41,157 bases of DNA from Saprospiraceae bacterium (lineage in GTDB: Bacteria > Bacteroidota > Bacteroidia > Chitinophagales > Saprospiraceae): assembly GCA_020631375.1 (NCBI GenBank), contig JAHDHJ010000006.1, positions 1-41,157 of the forward strand. The letters run 5' to 3'. A program made the position numbers and the translations under genes. This document shows positions 35,948 through 41,157 of the stretch, piece after piece; the first letter of the stretch is position 1, and every line of letters begins with the position of its first letter. The notes beneath the pieces are model-generated. The model ran no database searches. It saw nothing but the letters and a program-made list of their open reading frames with translations, and was not told where the DNA came from.

Positions 35948-37711
35948 TTAGGCTGTGGTCGTATTGAACTGCATTTCATACAATTCCTTATAATGGCCGT
36001 CCTTTAGTTGAAGAAGTTCATCATGGCTTCCCATTTCTTGGATTTCTCCTTGATGCAACACCATAATGGTATCAGCATGGCGGATGGTGGAAAGCCGATG
36101 AGCAATAATAATGGAAGTTCTTTTCTGAATCAATTTCTCAATCGCATATTGGATAATGGATTCGGTTTCCGGATCGATGGACGAGGTGGCTTCGTCCAAT
36201 ATGAGGATGTCCGGATTGAAAACCAAGGCACGTACAAAAGAAATCAATTGTCTTTGTCCCATAGAAAGAGTAGCACCTCTTTCCATAACTTCATAATCAT
36301 ATCCTCCCGGTAATTTTTCAATGAATTCGTGGGCACCGATAAGTTTAGCAGATGCTATAACTTCTTCTCTGGAAATACTTTCATCCCTTAGGGTGATATT
36401 TTCCAAAACTGAACCCGAAAATAGAAAAACATCTTGAAGGACCATCGACAACCGGCTTCGTAAGGCATTCAGCTCGTAATCTTGTATAGGAATACCATCT
36501 ATTTGGATCTTCCCGGATTTTATTTCATAAAAACGATTCAGGATATTGATGATGGTCGTTTTACCGGAGCCGGTACTCCCCACAATGGCCAGTGTTTTAC
36601 CAGCTTCCAAATCGAAACTGATATTTTTAAGGACTTCATGTAAACCATCGTAAGCAAAATGGACTTTTTCAAAAGAAATGTGCCCTTTTAATTTTTCGGG
36701 TTGGATAGTTCCTTTGTTATTTATGAATGAGTTATTATCGAGGATACCAAAAACACGTTCTGAAGCGACTAAACCCATTTGCAAAGTATTGAACTTATCC
36801 GCCAACATTCTGATGGGTCTGAAAAGCATTCCCAAGTACAGAGGAAAAGCGACTAAAACTCCAATGGTAACTTCATTGCTTAGTACCCCTTTGGCTCCCC
36901 ACCAAATCATTAGACCCAAAGAAGAAGCTGAAAGAATTTCCACAACCGGAAAAAAGATGGAATAATATAAAATGGTATTGATATTGGCTTTCCTATACTC
37001 TCTATTGATTTCCTTGAAATTGTCCAATTCTTTTTCTTCGGCATTGAATATTTGAACAATCCGCATACCGGTAATCCTTTCTTGTAGAAAGGCATTCATA
37101 TTAGAAATCTGAGTTCTTACAATTTGATAAGCTGCCTTCACTTTTTCCTTGAAAATATAGGTAGCGATAATTAAAAGTGGAACAGTGGACAAACAGATAA
37201 TGGACAGTCGCCAACTGGTAGAAAACATCACAGCCAAAACAACTACCAAGGTCAATATATCTGCAATAATGGTTATGACTCCTTGTGAGAATATATTATT
37301 GATGGTTTCGATGTCGCTGATGGTTCGGGTGGTGGATCTACCCACAGGTGTATGATCGAAATAAGTGAGTTTGAGCCGGGTGATGTGCCTAAAGACTTTC
37401 ACCCTCAAATCCCGAATGACAGATTGCCCTAAGAGGTTCGCCACAAAAATAAAGGAATACCTCATAGCTGCTTGAAGAAAAAGAACACCCACCAGCATCA
37501 TAATCATGAAGATCAATCCATCATAATTGAAATCCATGATATAATTATCTACAGTATATTGAATCAGGTAGGGGCGGAGTACGGCCAAAGGTGCTAAAAT
37601 AATCGCTAAAGATGCAGCTAATATAAAAGCTGATTTATAGGGGCGTGCTAGGGACAAAACCCGTCCTAGTAAAATGAAATCAATTTTATTACTTGATTGT
37701 TCTGTACTCAT
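35948..37711 (-). CDS. ABC exporter, fused permease and ATPase (MsbA/LmrA-like)
   Basis: A 587-residue half-transporter from the ATG at 37711. The transmembrane domain (about 15-315, six helices) carries DHTPVGRSTTRTISDIETINN. The nucleotide-binding domain has Walker A GSTGSGKTT (about 377-385), a Q-loop in VLQDVFLF, signature LSMGQRQ, Walker B DILILDEATSS and the H-loop AHRLSTI. It likely exports lipids, peptides or drugs as a homodimer. The reading frame extends upstream to an ATG at 37756, but the best -7 element (37754-37761) overlaps that codon, and the family N-terminus fits MSTEQSSNKIDF, so 37711 is chosen. Confidence 0.92.
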   Translation of the reverse strand: MSTEQSSNKIDFILLGRVLSLARPYKSAFILAASLAIILAPLAVLRPYLIQYTVDNYIMDFNYDGLIFMIMMLVGVLFLQAAMRYSFIFVANLLGQSVIRDLRVKVFRHITRLKLTYFDHTPVGRSTTRTISDIETINNIFSQGVITIIADILTLVVVLAVMFSTSWRLSIICLSTVPLLIIATYIFKEKVKAAYQIVRTQISNMNAFLQERITGMRIVQIFNAEEKELDNFKEINREYRKANINTILYYSIFFPVVEILSASSLGLMIWWGAKGVLSNEVTIGVLVAFPLYLGMLFRPIRMLADKFNTLQMGLVASERVFGILDNNSFINNKGTIQPEKLKGHISFEKVHFAYDGLHEVLKNISFDLEAGKTLAIVGSTGSGKTTIINILNRFYEIKSGKIQIDGIPIQDYELNALRSRLSMVLQDVFLFSGSVLENITLRDESISREEVIASAKLIGAHEFIEKLPGGYDYEVMERGATLSMGQRQLISFVRALVFNPDILILDEATSSIDPETESIIQYAIEKLIQKRTSIIIAHRLSTIRHADTIMVLHQGEIQEMGSHDELLQLKDGHYKELYEMQFNTTTA

Positions 37712-37753
37712 TCCATATACCCAACAGAAAAATGCCCTGTTTGGTTTTGGGAA

Positions 37754-37761
37754 CAAAGGTA
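37754..37761 (-). promoter_or_regulatory. TAnnTTTG -7 element for the ABC exporter
   Basis: On the minus strand TACCTTTG, an exact match, preceded 18 bases upstream by ATTG as a possible -33 element. It overlaps the extended start at 37756 and so supports the start at 37711. Confidence 0.6.
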
Positions 37762-37776
37762 GTTCTTTTCGGGTAA

Positions 37777-38478
37777 TTACAATTTTCCTTCATCAGCAAA
37801 ACTAAAATAGCCATTCTCCGAAATGATAATATGATCCAAAACTTGGATTTCCATGGTTTGTCCAGCTTTTTTTAATTTTCTTGTTATGTCAATGTCCGCT
37901 TGGCTTGGATTTAAATTACCTGAAGGGTGATTATGGAAAAGAATAATCCCACTGGCCAATGATTCTATGGCTTTTCTAAAAATGATCTTTGCATCGACCA
38001 CTGTTCCTGCCACACCTCCGGCGCTCACTTTCTCCTTGGAGATAACTCTATTGGCCCGATTGAGCAATAGTATCCAAAATTCTTCATATGGAAGATCCAT
38101 CAGTAAAGGAGCGAGTAATTGGTAAGCATCCTGGCTACTTGTGATTTGTGTTTTCTCCTTAATGGGGGAGAGCTGTCTTCTTTTTCCTAATTCTAGCGCA
38201 GCAGCGATAGAAATCGCCTTAGCTTCTCCAATCCCCTTGAATTTCATCAGATCATTCAGTGAACTTTTCCCCAATTCATTGAGGTTATGATTCACCCTTG
38301 CTAAAATTTTCTGTGCCAAACCGACAGCAGATTCTTCCCTCGACCCCGAGCCAATAAGAATCGCTATCAGTTCTGCATCAGTTAGGCTATGCTTGCCCTT
38401 GGAAATGAGTTTTTCTCTTGGACGGTCTGCTTCAGCCCAAGATTTTATACCCAAATTGTTGTTGTAAGTTGTTGACAT
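37777..38478 (-). CDS. radC: RadC-family JAB-domain protein
   Basis: A 233-residue RadC. The N-terminal helix-hairpin-helix-like region (about 15-85; LTDAELIAILIGSGS, LMKFKGIGEAKAISIAAALELG) precedes a JAB/MPN domain (about 105-230). The metal motif is HNHPSGNLNPSQAD (about 181-194), with an upstream Glu expected near ISKEKVSAGG. The family was named for DNA repair, but that role has been disputed, and a metal-dependent hydrolase function is likely. It lies 65 bases upstream of the ABC exporter on the same strand. Confidence 0.93.
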   Translation of the reverse strand: MSTTYNNNLGIKSWAEADRPREKLISKGKHSLTDAELIAILIGSGSREESAVGLAQKILARVNHNLNELGKSSLNDLMKFKGIGEAKAISIAAALELGKRRQLSPIKEKTQITSSQDAYQLLAPLLMDLPYEEFWILLLNRANRVISKEKVSAGGVAGTVVDAKIIFRKAIESLASGIILFHNHPSGNLNPSQADIDITRKLKKAGQTMEIQVLDHIIISENGYFSFADEGKL

Positions 38479-38626
38479 TTCACATGCATTTGATACATAG
38501 ACGCAACAGAATGTGGAATTCCATAAAAATCAAATTATTTTTTTCAATAATGTTAAACTATTGTTGAACACTGCTCGAGTAATCAAATTCTGCTATATTA
38601 CAACCGAACTAAATCTTATTCATATC

Positions 38627-38908
38627 ATGATACCATTAATTATTTCGCTTGTCAGTGGTGCTTTAGGTGGCAATCTTGCTGGTACTTTAATGAAAAATCT
38701 TTCTTTGGGAACATTAGGTAATTCTATTGCCGGAATTCTCGGAGGAGGGCTTGGCGGTTCTCTTTTAGGCATGCTGGGCATGTCGGTTGGAGATGCCAGT
38801 GCAGGCTTGGATATTACCAATATTCTAGGCAGTGTGGCTAGTGGTGGTGTTGGTGGTGGTGCTGTAATGGCCATCATCGGACTCATCAAAAGCATGATGG
38901 GTAAATAA
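38627..38908 (+). CDS. Small glycine-zipper hydrophobic protein
   Basis: A 93-residue protein from the ATG at 38627; the reading frame extends further upstream to 38513, but the added residues look non-coding and this Met begins the hydrophobic run. Repeated Gly-x3-Gly patterns (SGALGGNLAGTLM, AGILGGGLGGSLLGMLG, SGGVGGGAVMAIIG) suggest packed membrane helices, with a short basic end KSMMGK. Such small glycine-rich membrane proteins occur widely, but I do not know the function. It is followed by two hairpins at 39014 and 39079. Confidence 0.65.
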   Translation: MIPLIISLVSGALGGNLAGTLMKNLSLGTLGNSIAGILGGGLGGSLLGMLGMSVGDASAGLDITNILGSVASGGVGGGAVMAIIGLIKSMMGK

Positions 38909-39013
38909 TTGAATTTTATCAATTGTGAAACTATTAAGCCAACTTTACTGAGATGATGTCAGGCAGAATTTTCTCCCTGAATTATCTAACCACAGATTTT
39001 CTGTTCACGCTTA

Positions 39014-39047
39014 ACGAAAAAGGCTGCCTTAGGGCAGCCTTTTTCGT
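39014..39047 (+). terminator. Strong hairpin terminator
   Basis: Perfect 15-bp arms ACGAAAAAGGCTGCC (39014-39028) and its complement (39033-39047) with loop TTAG and an internal TTTTT. It is a typical Rho-independent terminator for the small glycine-zipper gene, possibly acting in both directions. Confidence 0.9.
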
Positions 39048-39078
39048 ATGTTAATAGGTGAATTGCAAATAAACGAGA

Positions 39079-39106
39079 AAGGAAGCGGAATAAATTCCGC
39101 CTCCTT
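39079..39106. terminator. Second hairpin
   Basis: AAGGAAGCGGAA (39079-39090) pairs with TTCCGCCTCCTT (39095-39106), one mismatch, loop TAAA. It may terminate leftward transcription from the 39419 gene or back up the first hairpin. Confidence 0.6.
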
Positions 39107-39221
39107 CTTACTTACTATACATTTGGTAAACATGGGTATACAGGGTCTTGGAGGATTAGGTGCTCTTTGATATTTTCTTAATGTAAAGTACCGACAATTG
39201 TACCTTAGAATTTTGGAATAA

Positions 39222-39366
39222 GTGTGAATGGCAGGATAAATGGTGTGAATGGTAATATTTTTGGTTTAAACGGGGGAAACAGGCCTTTTTAGCATTGGTT
39301 CGCACATATATTGGTGTGAATGGTAGAAAAAACAGTGTGAATGGTATTTTTTTTGGTTTGAACGGG
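39222..39366. repeat. Duplicated block with paired GTGTGAATGG iteron-like repeats
   Basis: GTGTGAATGG occurs at 39222, 39243, 39314 and 39335. Within each pair the copies are 21 bp apart, and the two pairs are 92 bp apart. The second copy of each pair extends into a shared 32-bp block (39243-39274 and 39335-39366) with 3 mismatches, ending GGTTTRAACGGG. Confidence 0.8.
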
Positions 39367-39418
39367 AAAAGCTATATTTCCTGAGCTAATAATATTTACG
39401 AAGTAGAAGAAAAAGAAT

Positions 39419-40816
39419 TTAATGCACATCCCTAATTTTTGATAAGAGCCATGATTTATTTACAATATCCTCCTGTTCCTCTACTGCTTTTTTGAGGGTT
39501 GATAATTTCTCATTTTCATGCGGAAGTATTTTTAAGAGTTTGTTCGTAAACCGGATTAAATTCTGATATTGCTTTTTCATTTTGGGTGTTATTAATTTGT
39601 TCCTCATTAAATACAATCTGAAACTGGATAATAAGGACTCTAGTGCATCATGTTCATTCGTTTCATAATACGCCCTCATTAATAAAAGCCTTCCATCCAA
39701 TTCATAAGCGACATCCGAAAATTGAATCTGATTTAATATTTCGATGGTAGAATCATATTCTTTTTTATAAAAAAAGAAATTTGCCAAATTATAGGAATAG
39801 GCATTTTCTTTTTCTTTTTCCGTCAAATAATTTTTATACTCTTCCAGAAATAATTTCACCCAATCAAAATTCTTGGATAACAATCCGGCAGTAATTATAT
39901 TTTTATACATCCAAGGAGTGAATGACTTAATTTCTTTTAGCACACCTATTTCCATCATATCCATATATACATTTACCAAGCGGGAAAGATATTCATTGTT
40001 TCCGGAATTAATTTGACGGATGGAAACGTTCTGTAAATACGTATATAAATAATAGACTTCTTCGAAATTAAAATAAGAATAATATTTTTTTATGAGACTT
40101 TTTACTCCTTGGAATTTTTCTACATTTTGCAAATCCATCAACAACAAATAAATATTATAATAAATATTGATGACCGGTGTTTTCAAGTAGCCGGAGTGGG
40201 GGAGCGACTCCATTAAAACATCCCCTATTCCCAAATTAATTTCAACATTCCGAACTTGCATATAATTGATGGACTCGCAAACATATTTTAATTTTTCGAG
40301 AATATATTTTTGATCGATACTTTCATGTATTTCATTGAAATTATTTTTGCCTAATCTGTTTTTTTCCAAACTTAAAAATGAGAGTTCCAATTCCTGAAAT
40401 TGGAGTTCTTTTTTAATGGTATCCGCTCCTTCGTTTTTCTTTTTCCATTCAATGATTTTTCTCTTGTATAATTGAAAATGTTTGGGCAGTTTTCTATCCA
40501 AAAGTAACTTTGCCAAATCAAAATTTGTATTAATTCCTTCTTGTTCTAATTTTTGATGGAGTAAAAATTTTTCTGCTAATTTGACCAATACCGAAGTCTT
40601 TTGCCTGAATTCTAAATCATTATATTTTCGATTTTTAAAGGCCTTTTTCCAAACTTTTTCCTTTTCTGGTTCCCCATCTTTGTCCAAAAAGTGTAGAAAA
40701 GATGAAAACAGAGCAATTGAATCTGCATTTTCATTAAAAAATGGCGAAATTAGGTACTTTTGAAACCGCACTATCTCCATTTTATTGAAAGTTTCAAATA
40801 ATTCTATGGCTTTCAT
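39419..40816 (-). CDS. Helical cytosolic protein of unknown function
   Basis: A 465-residue protein that I do not recognise. It has no signal peptide or membrane span and is almost entirely alpha-helical, with repeated helix pairs reminiscent of TPR-like or ARM-like solenoids (for example VYYLYTYLQNVSIRQINSG, LANFFFYKKEYDSTIEILNQ and GRLLLMRAYYETNEHDALES). The last repeat is the most TPR-like (about 365-425). The N-terminus MKAIELFETFNKMEIVRFQKYL suggests a scaffold helix. It is rich in Lys, Glu, Leu and Asn. Similar large solenoid proteins are frequent in Bacteroidota genomes without assigned roles. The gene is divergent from the exported-protein gene at the window end. Confidence 0.7.
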   Translation of the reverse strand: MKAIELFETFNKMEIVRFQKYLISPFFNENADSIALFSSFLHFLDKDGEPEKEKVWKKAFKNRKYNDLEFRQKTSVLVKLAEKFLLHQKLEQEGINTNFDLAKLLLDRKLPKHFQLYKRKIIEWKKKNEGADTIKKELQFQELELSFLSLEKNRLGKNNFNEIHESIDQKYILEKLKYVCESINYMQVRNVEINLGIGDVLMESLPHSGYLKTPVINIYYNIYLLLMDLQNVEKFQGVKSLIKKYYSYFNFEEVYYLYTYLQNVSIRQINSGNNEYLSRLVNVYMDMMEIGVLKEIKSFTPWMYKNIITAGLLSKNFDWVKLFLEEYKNYLTEKEKENAYSYNLANFFFYKKEYDSTIEILNQIQFSDVAYELDGRLLLMRAYYETNEHDALESLLSSFRLYLMRNKLITPKMKKQYQNLIRFTNKLLKILPHENEKLSTLKKAVEEQEDIVNKSWLLSKIRDVH

Positions 40817-41022
40817 ATCTTAATTTTCCGACAAAATGATGATATAATTGATTTAAAATACTGTATATCAATCATATCTGTTATTTTATGTTAATTTTCT
40901 GTATGACAAATATAGAAAAATGTACTTTCAGAAACACTCATATTGCCCCAACTTTGTATTGTAACAAGTAGAAAAAGCCAATTAAGGCAATAATTATAGA
41001 TACAGAATAAAACGACTACATT

Positions 41023-41157
41023 ATGAAACGAGCAGGATTAATAGCGATTTTGATGATGCTTTTCTTGGGAAGGGGATTTGCAAACAATTCTAACAATTGT
41101 GATTTAGGGATTTTCCCTGATGAAAACGTTTGTGTTTTTGTAGATTCTTTTCAATAT
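41023..41157 (+). CDS. Start of an exported protein, truncated by window end
   Basis: The first 45 codons of a gene that continues beyond the window. It begins MKRAGLIAILMMLFLGRGFA, a typical signal peptide with cleavage near Ala20, followed by NNSNNCDLGIFPDENVCVFVD. A near-consensus -7 element CAACTTTG (one mismatch to TAnnTTTG) lies at 40949-40956, and the 206-bp divergent gap holds no other clear feature. Function cannot be told from this fragment. Confidence 0.65.
   Translation, partial: MKRAGLIAILMMLFLGRGFANNSNNCDLGIFPDENVCVFVDSFQY

Larger units (their letters stand above)
38909..39418. other. 510-bp non-coding convergent region
   Basis: No credible gene. It contains two hairpins (39014-39047 and 39079-39106) and then a duplicated block with paired 10-bp direct repeats (39222-39366). 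No RNA gene that I recognise. Confidence 0.6.

Noticed and set aside
36008-36313. Open frame opposite the ABC exporter ATPase domain
   Set aside because: It covers conserved Walker and signature motifs of the real gene on the other strand and shows no family features.
38513-38626. Upstream extension of the small glycine-zipper protein
   Set aside because: The added 38 residues are mixed hydrophobic and AT-rich with no signal-peptide pattern, whereas the ATG at 38627 starts the hydrophobic protein directly.
1-41157. CRISPR array, prophage or IS element
   Set aside because: No regularly spaced direct repeats with variable spacers, no integrase or transposase and no phage structural gene was found.

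Overview
The window looks like a chromosomal segment of a Bacteroidota bacterium, probably from the Saprospirales/Chitinophagales side. The evidence is AT-rich DNA, type IX secretion (T9SS) C-terminal sorting domains on three proteins, LPVEL-type modules before such a domain, little sign of Shine-Dalgarno sequences, and several exact TAnnTTTG (-7) promoter elements, which are characteristic of this phylum. No phage, IS, CRISPR, rRNA or tRNA was seen. The species is not identifiable by eye.

Layout. 1-1817 (-): exported beta-propeller-like protein and a CtlX-type amidinohydrolase. 2016-8095 (+): a tightly packed run of GT39-like/TPR membrane glycosyltransferase, SAM methyltransferase, polyprenyl-phosphate-type GT2, acyl-CoA carboxylase beta subunit and a Crp/Fnr regulator, followed by a DinB protein. 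8777-10981 (-): SDR, a divergent QueA paralogue and a VOC protein. 11142-15437 (-): comEC (interrupted by a one-base frameshift), an orphan HsdR-N-type PD-(D/E)XK protein, a GAF sensor kinase and its NarL-type response regulator. 15520-22593: hemE, a T9SS cargo protein, a UbiA prenyltransferase (-), argS, pyrR and pyrB. 22773-25778 (+): a very large exported coiled-coil protein. 25956-30912: PAS-AraC regulator, Nudix hydrolase divergent from pyrE, M42 aminopeptidase, membrane GT2 and a small membrane protein. 30982-35813 (-): two tandem T9SS-exported endonuclease I proteins. 35948-38478 (-): ABC exporter and RadC. 38627-41157: a small glycine-zipper protein, a 510-bp non-coding stretch with two hairpins and a duplicated iteron-like repeat, a helical protein of unknown function, and the start of another exported protein.

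How the genes fit together. Pyrimidine synthesis and its regulation (pyrR, pyrB, pyrE) are spread over about 6 kb. Envelope and glycan assembly is represented by GT39, two GT2s, UbiA and the ABC exporter. DNA handling is represented by ComEC, HsdR-N, RadC and the secreted nucleases.

The most striking unexplained structure is the coiled-coil protein. Residues 262-952 can be parsed with no leftover into 17 units of 18 residues and 35 units of 11 residues, mostly in the order 18-11-11, which gives a 40-residue (120-nt) superperiod. Other signals worth following are paired 10-bp repeats 21 bp apart at 39222-39366, an identical 31-bp palindrome in two separate convergent intergenic regions, the QueA paralogue that has lost family signature residues, and the comEC frameshift.
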